Assembly: GCF_004117915.1 (NCBI RefSeq)
Contig: NZ_RSTD01000002.1
Span: forward strand, 62,001 to 126,000
DNA from: Companilactobacillus metriopterae
GTDB lineage: Bacteria; Bacillota; Bacilli; Lactobacillales; Lactobacillaceae
DNA length: 64,000 bases
Direction of reading: 5' to 3'
Shown: positions 47,742-59,388 of the stretch, in pieces
Position numbering within the stretch: the stretch's first letter is position 1
Layout of the letters: every line of letters begins with the position of its first letter
Position numbers and translations under genes: made by a program
Notes under the pieces: model-generated
Told to the model about the DNA's origin: nothing
Database searches by the model: none
The model's input: the letters and a program-made list of their open reading frames with translations, nothing else

Positions 47742-49388
47742 TTAATCTTGGAATAAAACAGCTTCATAAGGTCTTAATTTTAATTCGCCATTTTCCAAAA
47801 TTGTTTCTTTATAATTTGAAAATTTAACTGTTCCCAAATCATCAATTTTGTATACGATATCTTTATCACTAAAATTAGCAATGACAGATATATGATGACC
47901 ATTTAACTCTCGTTTGAAATAAAAAATATCAGGGTTATTCTCATCCAATAATTGATAATTTCCATCTATCAAAATTGGCTCATTTCGACGAAATTCTATT
48001 AATTTCTTATAAAAACTCAAAACTCCATCTTTTTTTGCTATTTCTGATTCTACAGTTTGAGTATCTTTATTTATTGCTTTCAACCATGGACTTCCTGTAG
48101 TAAATCCGTAATTCTTTTGACTGTCCCATTGCATTGGTAATCTTGAATTTTCTCGTGACTTCTGTTGCAAAATTTCAATTGCCTCTTGAACAGAACTACC
48201 TTTTTCTACCAATTCATGATATGCATTGATTGATTCTGGATCATTATACTGACTGATATCTGTGAAGTAAGCATTCTTCATGGCTATTTCTTCACCTTGA
48301 TAAACATATGGAGTACCTTGAAGTCCAAATTCAACTAAAGCCAATAGTTTTGCTGATTCTTCTCGATATTTATTATCATCTAAAAATCTTGAAATTGCTC
48401 TAGGCTGGTCATGGTTTCCCCAGAATAATGCGTTCCAGCCACCACCATTTTGCATGCCTATTTGCCAATCAGAAATAACTTTTTTAAGATCAACCAATTT
48501 ATACCCAGACTTAACCCATTTAGCTCCATTGGGGTAATCAACTTTCACATGGTGAAATGTAAACGCCATAGTTAATTCTTCTCGATCAGGATTTGTGAAC
48601 TTTATAGCCTCATCAATGGGTGTAGATGATAATTCTCCAACAGTAAGCATCGAATGCTTTCCAAATACTTCCTCATACATTTCATGTATATATTCATGTA
48701 CATGTGGACCATTGGTATAAAATTTTCTACCATCATCCATTGAAGTTTCTAGAGTATCATCAGGCATCTCTAACGGTTTAGAGATATTGTTTATAACGTC
48801 CAATCTAAAACCAGCAATACCTTTGTCAGCCCACCACTTCATCATTTCCATAATTGAGGCTTTCATTTTAGGATTACGCCAATTCAAATCTGGTTGTGTT
48901 CGATCATACAAATGTAGGTAGTATTGATTCAATTTTTCATCGTATTCCCAAGCACTACCACCAAACTTAGATTTCCAATTGTTTGGCTCATGACCATCAA
49001 CTGGATCTTTCCAAATATAATAATCATGATAAGGATTATCTTTTGAGTCACGACTCATCTTAAACCATTCGTGCTGATCAGAAGTATGGTTAACAACCAA
49101 ATCCATAATAATCTTCATTCCGCGGTTTCGTGTACCATCTAATAATTGTTCAAAATCATCCATCGTACCAAACTCTGGATTTATTTCGTAGTAGTCAGCA
49201 ATATCATACCCATTGTCACGACCCGGTGATTTATAGACTGGGTTTAGCCATAAAACCTCAGCTCCCAAATCTTTAAGATAGTCTAAACGACTAATTATTC
49301 CTTGAATATCTCCTACCCCATCACCATTACTATCTTGAAATGAACGTGGATAAATTTGATAAACAGTTGCTTTTTTCCAATCTTTCAC
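47742..49388 (-). CDS. treC: Alpha,alpha-phosphotrehalase (GH13)
   Basis: A 548-residue glycoside hydrolase of family 13 that should cleave trehalose 6-phosphate to glucose and glucose 6-phosphate. The conserved regions are DLVVNHTSDQHEWF, GFRLDVINNISK with the nucleophile Asp, the acid/base Glu in VGELSST, and WGNHDQPR. Assignment to phosphotrehalase rather than oligo-1,6-glucosidase rests on its place between treP and EIIA and next to treR. GAGGTAACACTTGTG precedes the ATG. Confidence 0.88.
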   Translation of the reverse strand: MKDWKKATVYQIYPRSFQDSNGDGVGDIQGIISRLDYLKDLGAEVLWLNPVYKSPGRDNGYDIADYYEINPEFGTMDDFEQLLDGTRNRGMKIIMDLVVNHTSDQHEWFKMSRDSKDNPYHDYYIWKDPVDGHEPNNWKSKFGGSAWEYDEKLNQYYLHLYDRTQPDLNWRNPKMKASIMEMMKWWADKGIAGFRLDVINNISKPLEMPDDTLETSMDDGRKFYTNGPHVHEYIHEMYEEVFGKHSMLTVGELSSTPIDEAIKFTNPDREELTMAFTFHHVKVDYPNGAKWVKSGYKLVDLKKVISDWQIGMQNGGGWNALFWGNHDQPRAISRFLDDNKYREESAKLLALVEFGLQGTPYVYQGEEIAMKNAYFTDISQYNDPESINAYHELVEKGSSVQEAIEILQQKSRENSRLPMQWDSQKNYGFTTGSPWLKAINKDTQTVESEIAKKDGVLSFYKKLIEFRRNEPILIDGNYQLLDENNPDIFYFKRELNGHHISVIANFSDKDIVYKIDDLGTVKFSNYKETILENGELKLRPYEAVLFQD

Positions 49389-49398
49389 AAGTGTTACC

Positions 49399-50871
49399 TC
49401 ACTTTTTGCTACCTGGCAATGTAGGTTGTTTCATAGCTTCTCCAGGTTTCATTGAGTTCTTATATCCCCAAACATATGCAACTACGAAAGCTACAACAGT
49501 TGAAGCAATAGATGCTGCTAGATAAATGTAGAAGTTAGTTAAATCTCCAGGTTTGTTTGGATCGATAAATGCTGCAAATCCAATCCATGAACCAGCAAAT
49601 CCAAAGTTATTTCCATGGAATAAACCTGTTATGAATCCACCAACAGCTGATCCGATCAAACCTGAAATGAATACTCGACGATATTTTAGGTTAACACCAT
49701 AAATTGCTGGTTCTGTAACTCCACAGAATGCTGAAATTGCTGCACCAAAACCTAATTCTTTTAGATCAGTTTTCTTTGTCTTAATAGCAACAGCTAGAAC
49801 TGCGGCACCTTGAGAAATCATTGTACTACTAATAATAGCGTTCAAATAACTGTGTCCTGATGTTGCCAAATCGTTAGCAACAAGAGGAATAATTCCCCAG
49901 TGAAGTCCGAAAATTACCATTACTTGATATAGTCCTCCGATTAGTAATCCAGAAGCCCATCCACTTGTAAGTAGTAACCATTGTAAGAAAGCAGCAATAC
50001 CTTTTGAGATATTAACAATTGCTGGACCTGTTACGTACAATGTCACAATACTTGCAATAGCAATAACAATTAGCGGTGTAAATATAATTTGTAAATATCC
50101 TGGTAACCAACTCTTTACCCATTTGTTAAGTTCTCTAACCATCCATGCTGCTAAAATCATTGGGAAAATTGAGTAACTGTAGTTAACCATTGGGAAGTTT
50201 ACACTACCAATAGCACCTAATGATTTACCAGCTAAAGCTACAAGTGTTGGATGAACAAGTACTGCACCAACAACTGCAGTTAATATTGGGTCAGCTTTTA
50301 ATTTCAAAGCTGCTGTGTAACCAACTAGTACAGGTAGGAAGAAGAAGGTCGCGTCCCCTATTGCATTAAGTAATATATAAGTTGTACTCTTAGTACTTAG
50401 TAAACCTCCTAATTGAGGCATAACTAGAATCGCAAGAATACCTTTCAAGATACCACTGGCAGCCAATGGTCCAATCAAAGGACTCATTGATCCGGTCAAA
50501 ACACCGATAAATGTATTAACACCGGATTTAGTTAGTTGCCAAAGATTTCTCTTACCTTTATTTTCGTTATCAGATGTATCTGTATCAGTTGTTGCACCAT
50601 CATCACCAGCAAAACCTGCTCCAAGTTTTGCAATTACCGCATCGTATACCGCAGTAACTTGATCACCGATAACAACTTGATATTGTCCTGATGCTTTTTG
50701 AACATCGATAACACCATTTAGATTTCTAATCTCATCTGTTTGTGCGATGCTCTCATCTTTCAAATAAAAGCGAAGACGAGTGATACAATGTATCAAACTC
50801 TTTATGTTTTCCTTGCCGCCAACTAAAGATATTATGTTGTCTGCAAGTTCAGAATAATCTTTCTTAGCCAT
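49399..50871 (-). CDS. treP: PTS trehalose-specific EIIBC component
   Basis: A 490-residue membrane transporter that imports and phosphorylates trehalose. The EIIB domain (1-85) has the phosphorylated Cys in SLIHCITRLRFYLKDE; after a charged Asp/Thr linker the EIIC domain (about 110-480) has around ten helices and the conserved GVTEPAIYGVNLKYRR. No EIIA domain is fused. The ATG at 50871 has GGAGGG about eight bases upstream; an in-frame start at 50886 lies before that site. First gene of the operon, controlled by an operator and a cre-like site. Confidence 0.92.
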   Translation of the reverse strand: MAKKDYSELADNIISLVGGKENIKSLIHCITRLRFYLKDESIAQTDEIRNLNGVIDVQKASGQYQVVIGDQVTAVYDAVIAKLGAGFAGDDGATTDTDTSDNENKGKRNLWQLTKSGVNTFIGVLTGSMSPLIGPLAASGILKGILAILVMPQLGGLLSTKSTTYILLNAIGDATFFFLPVLVGYTAALKLKADPILTAVVGAVLVHPTLVALAGKSLGAIGSVNFPMVNYSYSIFPMILAAWMVRELNKWVKSWLPGYLQIIFTPLIVIAIASIVTLYVTGPAIVNISKGIAAFLQWLLLTSGWASGLLIGGLYQVMVIFGLHWGIIPLVANDLATSGHSYLNAIISSTMISQGAAVLAVAIKTKKTDLKELGFGAAISAFCGVTEPAIYGVNLKYRRVFISGLIGSAVGGFITGLFHGNNFGFAGSWIGFAAFIDPNKPGDLTNFYIYLAASIASTVVAFVVAYVWGYKNSMKPGEAMKQPTLPGSKK

Positions 50872-50886
50872 ATCCGTTCCCTCCAA

Positions 50887-50900
50887 TTAAAGCGTTTTCA
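50887..50900. promoter_or_regulatory. cre-like site (CcpA) downstream of the treP promoter
   Basis: TTAAAGCGTTTTCA matches the catabolite-responsive element consensus except at the second base. It lies just downstream of the treP -10, where CcpA binding would block transcription when glucose is present. Confidence 0.65.
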
Positions 50901-50911
50901 TTTCAAGACCC

Positions 50912-50940
50912 AGTGTACTACCTGTACGTATAGGTGTCAA
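50912..50940 (-). promoter_or_regulatory. treP promoter with TreR operator in the spacer
   Basis: A perfect TTGACA (50935-50940) and TACACT (50912-50917) on the minus strand are 17 bases apart. The spacer contains ACCTATACGTACAGGT (50920-50935), a 16-bp palindrome with one mismatched pair, the probable operator for the divergent TreR. Confidence 0.75.
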
Positions 50941-51033
50941 ATGTTTTCATTTATTTTTCTATAATATTTAGAAAATAAATTGTTGTATGTTTATATAAAT
51001 TTGCATAGTATTATATATATGGAGGTGTTGAGC

Positions 51034-51756
51034 ATGGTAGCTACAAATAAATACGAATATGTTACACACGAGTTAGCTAAAAAAATTGCTTCCGGATTTT
51101 ATCCTCCAGATACTTTTCTTCCTAGTGAGAAATCATTACAAGAAGAATACCAAGTCTCACGAGATACTATCCGTAAGGCATTGAACACCTTACAGGCACA
51201 GAGCATGATTTTAAAAATCAATGGTCGCGGTTCCTTGGTACTGGTAAACGATCAATTCTCTGTACCAGTTTCTAAACTAATCAGTTTGAAAGAAAATTTT
51301 GAACTTCATGATATTAATTACGAATCTAAAGTTCTTAAACTGGAAGATATGGACTTGCCTACAAATCATTTCAATACCGATTTTCATTTTGAAAAAGTTC
51401 CTGTAACCCATGTTGAGCGTTTAAGAATTATCGATGGCAAACCAGCTATAATCGATAATAATTACGTTCTAAAGTCAACGGTTCCAGAAATTCCTATGGA
51501 AGTGGCAGAAAATTCACTATTTGAGTATTTTGAAAATACCTTAAAATTGTCCATTGGTTTTGCTGCTAGAACAATGCGTGTAGAAAAAGCTACACCAGAG
51601 CAATCAAAGACATTAAAGATACCTGTTAATGAACCCTTAGTTTCTATTAGATCATTAACAAGATTAAAAGATACTAGAGTACTAGAATTAACCGAATCGT
51701 TCCATATTGCTAGTCAATTTAAATTCTTTGAATATGCTACAAGAACTTCGCTATAA
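51034..51756 (+). CDS. treR: GntR-family trehalose operon repressor TreR
   Basis: A 240-residue regulator. The winged helix (about 5-70) has LPSEKSLQEEYQVSRDTIRK and LKINGRGSLV; the rest is a UbiC transcription regulator-associated (UTRA) ligand domain ending GPL-like with ITRLKDTRVLELTESFH-type residues. TreR of Bacilli senses trehalose 6-phosphate. The ATG at 51034 has GGAGG nine bases upstream; starts further upstream precede that site. Divergent from treP, whose promoter bears a palindrome. It converges on rpoC across a bidirectional terminator. Confidence 0.9.
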   Translation: MVATNKYEYVTHELAKKIASGFYPPDTFLPSEKSLQEEYQVSRDTIRKALNTLQAQSMILKINGRGSLVLVNDQFSVPVSKLISLKENFELHDINYESKVLKLEDMDLPTNHFNTDFHFEKVPVTHVERLRIIDGKPAIIDNNYVLKSTVPEIPMEVAENSLFEYFENTLKLSIGFAARTMRVEKATPEQSKTLKIPVNEPLVSIRSLTRLKDTRVLELTESFHIASQFKFFEYATRTSL

Positions 51757-51757
51757 C

Positions 51758-51793
51758 AAAAAAAGAGCCCACCTTTCGGTGAGCTCTTTTTTT
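51758..51793. terminator. Bidirectional terminator between treR and rpoC
   Basis: A GC-rich stem (GAGCCCACC with GGTGAGCTC) and TTTC loop, flanked by seven As and seven Ts. Confidence 0.92.
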
Positions 51794-51794
51794 A

Positions 51795-54700
51795 TTACAA
51801 TGTATTTCCATTATCTGATGATAGTGAACTAGATTCTTCAGCTTTCATTTGAGCTTCAATATCTGAAATTGTAAATGCTCCGTTTAAAGAGTTATCTGCC
51901 ATAGGACCAGTTTTCTTTGGTTCCATGTGGTTATACTTAGCCATACCTGTACCAGCAGGAATAAGTTTACCAATAATAACATTTTCTTTAAGACCAAGAA
52001 GTGGATCAACCTTACCTCTGATAGATGCATCAGTAAGAACACGAGTTGTTTCTTGGAAGGAAGCAGCTGACAAGAAACTATTTGTTTCAAGAGATGCTTT
52101 AGTGATACCAAGAAGAACAGGACGTCCTGTAGCAGGAATACCACCCTTGATTAGAGTTTCACGGTTATGATCTGTAAATTGAGAAATATCCATCAATTCA
52201 CCAGGTAACACATCTGTATCACCAGGATCAAGAATTCTAATCTTTCTAAGCATTTGACGTACCATAACCTCGAAATGCTTATCAGAAATATCAACACCTT
52301 GCATACGATAAACTTTTTGAATTTCGCTTAACATATAATTTTCTGTTGTAAGAACATTAGTAATCTTAATCAATTCCTTAGGATCAATTGAACCTTGTGT
52401 TAATTTAGCACCACGTTCAATAATATCTCCTTCAGCAACAGCAACACTTGATGTATAAGGAACACTATATGTTCTTGTATCAATGTCACCTTCGACTGTG
52501 ATTTCTTTTGTATGTTCAGCAGGATTTTCGTTGATGGCAGTAATAGTACCATCTACTTCTGAAATTACAGCAAGACCCTTAGGATTTCTTGCTTCAACAA
52601 TTTCTTGGATACGAGGAAGTCCTTGAGTGATATCATCACCACCGGCAACCCCACCAGTATGGAAGTTACGCATAGTTAGTTGAGTACCTGGTTCACCGAT
52701 TGATTGAGCAGCAACAGTACCGACTGCTTCACCAATTTCAACTTCTTCACCAGTAGCCAAGTTACGTCCGTAACACTTGTTACATACACCATGACGTGTA
52801 TCACATGTAAATGCAGAACGTATTGTAACTTCTTCCACACCAGCATCAACAATTTGTTGTGCCATTGCTTCATCCATCATGACATCGCGAGGAACAATAA
52901 CCTCTCCTGTCTTAGGATCAAGAACAGATTTCTTAGTATAACGTCCTACAAGACGATCGTATAGAGGTTCAACTAAATCAGTACCATCATAGATTGTCTT
53001 AACAAGTAATCCACGGTCAGTACCACAGTCTTCTTCACGAACGATAACATCTTGGGCAACGTCAACAAGACGACGTGTCAAGTAACCTGAGTTAGCTGTC
53101 TTAAGGGCAGTATCAGTCATACCTTTACGAGCACCGTGGGTAGACATGAACATTTCCAAGACAGACAAACCTTCACGGAAGTTTGAAATAACTGGAATTT
53201 CCATCATACCACCATTAGGCGCAGCCATAAGTCCACGCATACCGGCTAGTTGAGTAAAGTTTGAGATATTACCACGAGCACCTGAATCACTCATCATTGA
53301 AATTGGGTTTGTAGAATCAAATGAGTCAATCAATTTTTGTTGAATATCATCTTTTGTATCATTCCAAACTGCAATAACACGTTCATGACGTTCTTGATCA
53401 GTGATCAATCCACGACGGAATTGTTTTGAAATTGCTGCAACTTGTTTATGAGCATTTTCAATAATTTCTGGTTTTTCTTCAAGGTTAGGAACATCTGTAA
53501 CACCAACTGTTAAACCAGAAATTGTACAGATTGTGTATCCTAATTCTTTCATGTCATCAAGAAGTGATGATGTTCTTTGAACTTTGTATACTTTGAATAT
53601 TTGAGCAATAACATCACTTAAATATCCACTCTTAAGAGGTTCAACTAAATCATTTTCTTCAAGTTTGTCATGAATATTTTCTCCACAATCAAGGAAGAAT
53701 TTATCAGGAACACCGTTTATTAAGTTGTCATCAGTAGGTTCATTCAAATATGGGAAATCTTCTGGAAGAATCTCATTAAATAGAACTTTACCAACACTAG
53801 TTAACATAACTTTATCGCGTTGTTCTGATGTAAATGGTTTCTTAGGCATTGATGAAACTGAAAGTCCAATTCTTGTATGGTAATGTACATCACCATTTAA
53901 CAATGCAGTATGAACTTCGTTTGCATCCTTGAAAATCTTACCTTCACCGGTCATATTTCTTGTTTCGATTGTTAGGTAGTAGTTACCTAAAACAACGTCT
54001 TGAGATGGTGTAACGATAGGCTTACCATCTTTAGGAGCAAGAATATGGTGAGCAGCAAGCATAAGCATTCTTGCTTCAGCTTGTGCTTCATCTGATAGCG
54101 GAACGTGAACAGCCATTTGATCTCCATCAAAATCGGCATTGTAAGCTTCACATGCTAATGGATGAAGTCTGATTGACTTACCTTCAACTAGAACTGGTTC
54201 GAAAGCTTGAATACCAAGTCTATGCAATGTAGGGGCACGGTTCAATAGAACCGGACGTTCCTTAATTACATATTCTAGTACATCCCAAATGTCATCATCT
54301 TGACGATCAATTTTTCTTCTAGCGTTCTTTACGTTTGAAGAAATTTCACGTTTAACAAGTTCATGCATAACAAATGGTTTGAATAATTCAAGTGCCATTT
54401 CACGAGGAAGTCCACATTGATAGAACTTCAATGTAGGTCCAACATCAATAACTGAACGACCTGAATAATCAACACGCTTACCAAGTAAGTTTTGACGGAA
54501 ACGTCCTTGCTTACCTTTAAGCATATGTGAAAGTGATTTAAGTGGACGGTTACCTGGTCCTGTGACCGGACGACCACGACGACCATTATCAATCAAGGCA
54601 TCTACGGCTTCTTGAAGCATACGTTTTTCATTTTGAACAATGATATTAGGCGCATGTAAATCTAGAAGTCTCTTCAAACGGTTATTACGGTTAATAACAC

Positions 54701-55478
54701 GACGATAAAGATCATTTAGATCAGATGTGGCAAAACGACCACCTTCAAGTTGAACCATCGGACGTAAGTCAGGTGGTATAACAGGAATTGCTTCCATTAC
54801 CATCCATTCAGGCTTGTTACCTGATTTTTGGAAGGCACTAAGAATATCTAGTCTTCTAATCGCACGAGTACGTTTTTGTCCTTGTGCAGATTTTAGAACT
54901 TTACGTAATTCTGTAATTTCAGCATCAATATCTACAAGACTTAATAAGTCACGGATACCTTCAGCACCCATTTCAGCAACGAAATCGTTTCCGAATTCTT
55001 CACGTTTGTTACGATATTCTGATTCTGTAAGTAATTGTCCACGTTCTAGATCAGAATTTGCAGGATCAATAACTACGTATGATGCAAAATAAATAACTTC
55101 TTCAAGATTTCTTGGAGAAATATCTAGTACAAGACCCATTCTTGATGGGATTCCCTTGAAATACCAGATATGTGTAACTGGTGCTGCTAATTCGATATGT
55201 GCCATACGTTCACGACGTACTTTTGAACGAGTAACTTCGACACCACAACGATCACAGACGATGCCCTTATAACGAATACGTTTGTATTTACCACAGGCAC
55301 ATTCCCAGTCTTTAGTAGGTCCGAATATTCTTTCGTCAAACAGACCATCTTTTTCTGGCTTTAAAGTACGGTAATTAATTGTTTCTGGTTTTTTAACTTC
55401 ACCATAAGACCAACTACGGATCTTATCTGAAGATGCTAAACCAATTTGCATACTTTCAAATTTATTAACGTCTATCAA
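51795..55478 (-). CDS. rpoC: RNA polymerase beta' subunit
   Basis: A 1227-residue beta' subunit. The N-terminal zinc ribbon ([20 protein letters not shown]), the catalytic magnesium motif [16 protein letters not shown] and the second zinc site ([15 protein letters not shown]) are all present. The start is TTG, with GGAGG seven bases upstream. It follows rpoB by 30 bases in the usual operon. Confidence 0.98.
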   Translation of the reverse strand: MIDVNKFESMQIGLASSDKIRSWSYGEVKKPETINYRTLKPEKDGLFDERIFGPTKDWECACGKYKRIRYKGIVCDRCGVEVTRSKVRRERMAHIELAAPVTHIWYFKGIPSRMGLVLDISPRNLEEVIYFASYVVIDPANSDLERGQLLTESEYRNKREEFGNDFVAEMGAEGIRDLLSLVDIDAEITELRKVLKSAQGQKRTRAIRRLDILSAFQKSGNKPEWMVMEAIPVIPPDLRPMVQLEGGRFATSDLNDLYRRVINRNNRLKRLLDLHAPNIIVQNEKRMLQEAVDALIDNGRRGRPVTGPGNRPLKSLSHMLKGKQGRFRQNLLGKRVDYSGRSVIDVGPTLKFYQCGLPREMALELFKPFVMHELVKREISSNVKNARRKIDRQDDDIWDVLEYVIKERPVLLNRAPTLHRLGIQAFEPVLVEGKSIRLHPLACEAYNADFDGDQMAVHVPLSDEAQAEARMLMLAAHHILAPKDGKPIVTPSQDVVLGNYYLTIETRNMTGEGKIFKDANEVHTALLNGDVHYHTRIGLSVSSMPKKPFTSEQRDKVMLTSVGKVLFNEILPEDFPYLNEPTDDNLINGVPDKFFLDCGENIHDKLEENDLVEPLKSGYLSDVIAQIFKVYKVQRTSSLLDDMKELGYTICTISGLTVGVTDVPNLEEKPEIIENAHKQVAAISKQFRRGLITDQERHERVIAVWNDTKDDIQQKLIDSFDSTNPISMMSDSGARGNISNFTQLAGMRGLMAAPNGGMMEIPVISNFREGLSVLEMFMSTHGARKGMTDTALKTANSGYLTRRLVDVAQDVIVREEDCGTDRGLLVKTIYDGTDLVEPLYDRLVGRYTKKSVLDPKTGEVIVPRDVMMDEAMAQQIVDAGVEEVTIRSAFTCDTRHGVCNKCYGRNLATGEEVEIGEAVGTVAAQSIGEPGTQLTMRNFHTGGVAGGDDITQGLPRIQEIVEARNPKGLAVISEVDGTITAINENPAEHTKEITVEGDIDTRTYSVPYTSSVAVAEGDIIERGAKLTQGSIDPKELIKITNVLTTENYMLSEIQKVYRMQGVDISDKHFEVMVRQMLRKIRILDPGDTDVLPGELMDISQFTDHNRETLIKGGIPATGRPVLLGITKASLETNSFLSAASFQETTRVLTDASIRGKVDPLLGLKENVIIGKLIPAGTGMAKYNHMEPKKTGPMADNSLNGAFTISDIEAQMKAEESSSLSSDNGNTL

Positions 55479-55508
55479 AAGGTAACCTCCTAAGCTTGAT
55501 GAATTCTA

Positions 55509-58500
55509 TTAGTTTTCTGATTGTGTGTTTTGAGATGTATCTGCTTCGGAAGTAAAGTCAGGAGTTGAGTTTGCAATCTCCATCTTCTTAGCTTCTTCTT
55601 CAGCACGTTTTTGTTCTTGTTCTTTAGCAAATTTAGATAGTGCGTCGATACTAATTGTATCTTCATCATCATCCATATCACGTAATTCAATTTCATTTGA
55701 TCTTGAATCTAGAACTTTCATATCAAGACCTAATGCTTGAAGTTCTTTAACAAGAACACGGAATGATTCCGGAACACCTGGCTTAGGAATACTTTCACCC
55801 TTGATGATAGCTTCATATGTTGATACACGTCCTACAATATCATCTGACTTGTATGTCAAAATTTCTTGAAGTGTGTAAGCAGCACCATAAGCTTCTAGGG
55901 CCCAAACTTCCATTTCACCAAATCTCTGTCCACCAAATTGAGCTTTACCACCAAGTGGTTGTTGAGTAACAAGTGAGTAAGGTCCGATTGATCTAGCATG
56001 AAGCTTATCATCAACCATGTGAGCTAATTTCATGTAGTACATAACACCGACAGCTACACGGTTCTTGAATGGTTCACCAGTACGTCCATCATAAAGGATT
56101 GACTTACCATCTGAATCCATATCAGCTTCTTTAACAATGTCCCATAATTCGTCATTTGTAACACCATCAAAAACAGGTGATGCAACATGAATGCCAAGTT
56201 TTCTGGCAGCCATACCTAAGTGAAGATCAAGAACTTGTCCAATGTTCATACGAGAAGGAACACCCATGGGATTAAGTAAAATATCAACTGGTGTTCCATC
56301 AGGCATGAATGGCATGTCTTCTTGTGGCACAACGATTGAAACAGTACCCTTGTTACCATGACGACCAGCCATCTTATCTCCAACTTGGATCTTACGTTTT
56401 TGAGCGATGTATACACGAACCATCATGTTTACACCAGGATCTAGTTCATCACCGGCTTCACGTGTGAAGACCTTAACGTCTTGCACAATTCCACCACCAC
56501 CGTGAGGAACACGTAATGATGTATCACGAACTTCACGAGCTTTTTCACCAAAGATAGCATGCAATAGACGTTCTTCGGCTGATAGTTCAGTCACACCCTT
56601 AGGAGTAACTTTACCAACCAAGATATCACCATCATAAACTTCAGCACCAACACGGATAACACCGAATTCATCCAAATCTTTAAGTGATTCTTCACCAACA
56701 TTAGGAATTTCGCGTGTGATTTCCTCAGGTCCAAGTTTTGTATCACGTGCTTCTGATTCAAATTCTTCAATGTGAATTGAAGTATATGCATCTTCACGAA
56801 CTAGTTTTTCTGAAAGAACAATAGCATCTTCATAGTTGTACATATTCCATGTCATGAAGGCAATCAACGGATTTTGACCAAGAGCCAATTCTCCATTTTC
56901 CATAGCAGGACCGTCAGCAATTATATCGCCAGCTTTAACAACTTCGTCTTTACGAACAATAGGTCTTTGGTTGTAACTCTTACCATTATTTGAACGACGG
57001 AATTTTGTTACTTCATATTCTTCAGTTGTACCATCGTCATCACGTTTAATCTTAATAACTTTAGCATCAACATATTCAACGACACCATCTACCTTAGATA
57101 GAAGTGCTGCCCCTGAATCATGCGCAGCAATATATTCCATACTTGTACCAACAAGAGGTGCATGTGGATCAACCAATGGAACGGCTTGACGTTGCATGTT
57201 AGCACCCATTAGGGCACGGTTAGAATCATCATTTTCCAAGAAAGGAATACATGCTGTAGCAACAGAGACAACTTGTCTAGGTGAAACGTCCATGTAATCG
57301 ACTTTATCTACTGTTGTTTCGATATTGTCATCTTGGTGACGAGCAAGAACTGTTGGATCAACAAATGATCCATCTTCATTTAGAAGAGTATTAGCTTGAG
57401 CTACGACGTAATTATCTTCTTCGTCAGCTGTTAGATAATCGATCTTATCTGTAACTTTGTGAGTATCCCAAGATACACGACGATATGGTGTCTCAACAAA
57501 ACCATATTTGTTGATAATAGCGTAACTAGCAAGGTTATTAATCAAACCGATATTAGGTCCTTCGGGTGTTTCGATAGGACACATACGACCGTAGTGAGTA
57601 TAGTGAACGTCACGAACTTCATATCCGGCACGATCACGAGTCAATCCACCAGGTCCAAGTGCAGATAGACGACGCTTGTGTTCTAGTTCTCCAAGTGGAT
57701 TTGTTTGATCCATGAATTGTGATAATTGTGATGAACCAAAGAATTCCTTAATTGAAGCAACAACTGGTCTAATATTGATAAGTTGTTGTGGTGTAACTGT
57801 TGCAGTATCTTGAATTGACATTCTTTCACGTACAACACGTTCCATTCTTGAAAGACCAATTCTAAATTGGTTTTGTAGTAATTCACCAACAGAACGGATA
57901 CGACGGTTACCCAAGTGATCAATATCATCAGTAGATCCGATATCTTCTTTTAGGTTAAGGAAGTAGTTGATTGAAGCAAGAATATCAGCAGTAGTGATAG
58001 TTCTTACTTGTTCATCAATATGTCCATTACCAATCATAGTAACAACTTTTTCGTTATCAACTTTTGAATAAACTTGAATTGATTGAATTGTTACAGGTTC
58101 TGTTAGAACACCCTCTTCAGAAGGTGTTAATGTTGTTGTCTTGAAATCATCACGATCTAAATATGAGCCTAATTTGTTCATAGCTTCGCGATCTAGCACT
58201 GTATCCTTATCAAGGATAACTTCACCTGTATCAGGATCAGCAAGAGTTTCAGCCAATACTTGGTTGAATAGTCTTGTCTTTAGGCTAAGTTTTTTATTGA
58301 TTTTGTAACGACCAACGTTTGCAAGGTCATATCTTCTAGCATCAAAGAAACGAGCATAAAGAAGTGATCTTGAACTATCAGCAGTTTTGGGTTCACCGGG
58401 ACGTAGTCGTTCGTAGATATCCTTCAAGGCTTCTTCAACACGAGAATCAGATGTGTCTTTATGAACATCCTTATCAAGAGTTAAGTCCAAAGTATCATTT

Positions 58501-59138
58501 TGACCAAAAATATCTAGAATTTCATCGTCTCCACCAAATCCAAGAGCACGGACTAATTCTGAAATAGGTAATTTTCTAGTTCTATCAATACGAACATATC
58601 CAATACCTTTGGCATCTGTTTCATATTCTAACCAAGCACCACGGTTAGGGATTACAGTTGTACCATAGTTAATACGACCATTTTTGTCAGTGTCTTCATT
58701 GTAGTAAACACCTGGTGATCTAACTAATTGAGAAACAATAACACGTTCAGCACCATTGATAATAAATGTACCTTGTGGTGTCATGATTGGGAAATCACCA
58801 AAGAACACGTCTTGAGTCTTAATTTCACCAGTTTCATGGTTAGTTAACTTCAAAGTTACGTGTAGCGGAGCTGAGTAATTAGCATCATGTTGTCTTGCTT
58901 CATCAACTGTATATTTAGGTTCTAGTAGTTTGTAATCAACATACTCTAATGAAAGAGTGCCTGCAAAATCATCAATAGGCATAATGTCATCAAACATTTC
59001 CTTTAGTCCTTCATCCAAGAACCAATTGTAAGAATTTGTTTGAATGTCTATCAAGTTAGGAAGTGATAACACTTCTTTGATCTTTGCATAGCTACGACGA
59101 GTACGGTGTGCACCGTAATTTACGTTATGATATGTCAA
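55509..59138 (-). CDS. rpoB: RNA polymerase beta subunit
   Basis: A beta subunit of about 1209 residues. The rifampicin-binding cluster ([20 protein letters not shown] then [10 protein letters not shown]) has the residues of a sensitive enzyme. I place the start at the TTG at 59138, seven bases after GAGGTG, giving [20 protein letters not shown] like other lactobacilli; the GTG at 59147 overlaps that site. The acidic C-terminal tail is species-specific. Follows clpC, separated by a terminator-like hairpin. Confidence 0.96.
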   Translation of the reverse strand: MTYHNVNYGAHRTRRSYAKIKEVLSLPNLIDIQTNSYNWFLDEGLKEMFDDIMPIDDFAGTLSLEYVDYKLLEPKYTVDEARQHDANYSAPLHVTLKLTNHETGEIKTQDVFFGDFPIMTPQGTFIINGAERVIVSQLVRSPGVYYNEDTDKNGRINYGTTVIPNRGAWLEYETDAKGIGYVRIDRTRKLPISELVRALGFGGDDEILDIFGQNDTLDLTLDKDVHKDTSDSRVEEALKDIYERLRPGEPKTADSSRSLLYARFFDARRYDLANVGRYKINKKLSLKTRLFNQVLAETLADPDTGEVILDKDTVLDREAMNKLGSYLDRDDFKTTTLTPSEEGVLTEPVTIQSIQVYSKVDNEKVVTMIGNGHIDEQVRTITTADILASINYFLNLKEDIGSTDDIDHLGNRRIRSVGELLQNQFRIGLSRMERVVRERMSIQDTATVTPQQLINIRPVVASIKEFFGSSQLSQFMDQTNPLGELEHKRRLSALGPGGLTRDRAGYEVRDVHYTHYGRMCPIETPEGPNIGLINNLASYAIINKYGFVETPYRRVSWDTHKVTDKIDYLTADEEDNYVVAQANTLLNEDGSFVDPTVLARHQDDNIETTVDKVDYMDVSPRQVVSVATACIPFLENDDSNRALMGANMQRQAVPLVDPHAPLVGTSMEYIAAHDSGAALLSKVDGVVEYVDAKVIKIKRDDDGTTEEYEVTKFRRSNNGKSYNQRPIVRKDEVVKAGDIIADGPAMENGELALGQNPLIAFMTWNMYNYEDAIVLSEKLVREDAYTSIHIEEFESEARDTKLGPEEITREIPNVGEESLKDLDEFGVIRVGAEVYDGDILVGKVTPKGVTELSAEERLLHAIFGEKAREVRDTSLRVPHGGGGIVQDVKVFTREAGDELDPGVNMMVRVYIAQKRKIQVGDKMAGRHGNKGTVSIVVPQEDMPFMPDGTPVDILLNPMGVPSRMNIGQVLDLHLGMAARKLGIHVASPVFDGVTNDELWDIVKEADMDSDGKSILYDGRTGEPFKNRVAVGVMYYMKLAHMVDDKLHARSIGPYSLVTQQPLGGKAQFGGQRFGEMEVWALEAYGAAYTLQEILTYKSDDIVGRVSTYEAIIKGESIPKPGVPESFRVLVKELQALGLDMKVLDSRSNEIELRDMDDDEDTISIDALSKFAKEQEQKRAEEEAKKMEIANSTPDFTSEADTSQNTQSEN

Positions 59139-59172
59139 ATCGTTCACCTCAACATTTAGATTGTTAAAAAGT

Positions 59173-59201
59173 TAAATAGAAATATTACAATTTGGTTACA
59201 A
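59173..59201 (-). promoter_or_regulatory. Possible rpoB promoter
   Basis: TTGTAA (59196-59201) and TATTTA (59173-59178) on the minus strand with a 17-base spacer. Weak match; an rpoB promoter is expected here because a terminator precedes it. Confidence 0.4.
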
Positions 59202-59235
59202 AACATAAGAAAACGCTTAATTTTCCTAATTTTAG

Positions 59236-59294
59236 GCAAAAAAAAACCAAAAATAGACCTAAATCTACTTTTGCTTTTCTTATTTTTGGTAACC
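59236..59294 (-). terminator. Terminator-like hairpin between clpC and rpoB
   Basis: Leftward, ACCAAAAATA pairs with TATTTTTGGT around a loop of about 25 bases and is followed by nine Ts. The remaining bases to 59388 hold no gene. Confidence 0.72.
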
Positions 59295-59388
59295 ACGGAC
59301 AATATTTCGTAGTTAACTCATTTAACTTTAAAACTTAAAATCTATAATACTCTGATATATACTCAAAGTCAACATCAGTAGCTCAACG

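Noticed and set aside
50980-51033. Extended N-terminus of TreR from an earlier in-frame start
   Set aside because: The extra residues precede the Shine-Dalgarno GGAGG and the GntR domain begins properly at the ATG at 51034.
51884-58567. Many open frames of 60-115 codons inside rpoC, rpoB and fusA on either strand
   Set aside because: They are by-products of codon bias in long conserved genes, without start signals or family features.
59205-59220. cre site upstream of rpoB (AAGAAAACGCTTAA)
   Set aside because: Two mismatches at consensus positions and no reason for CcpA control of rpoB.
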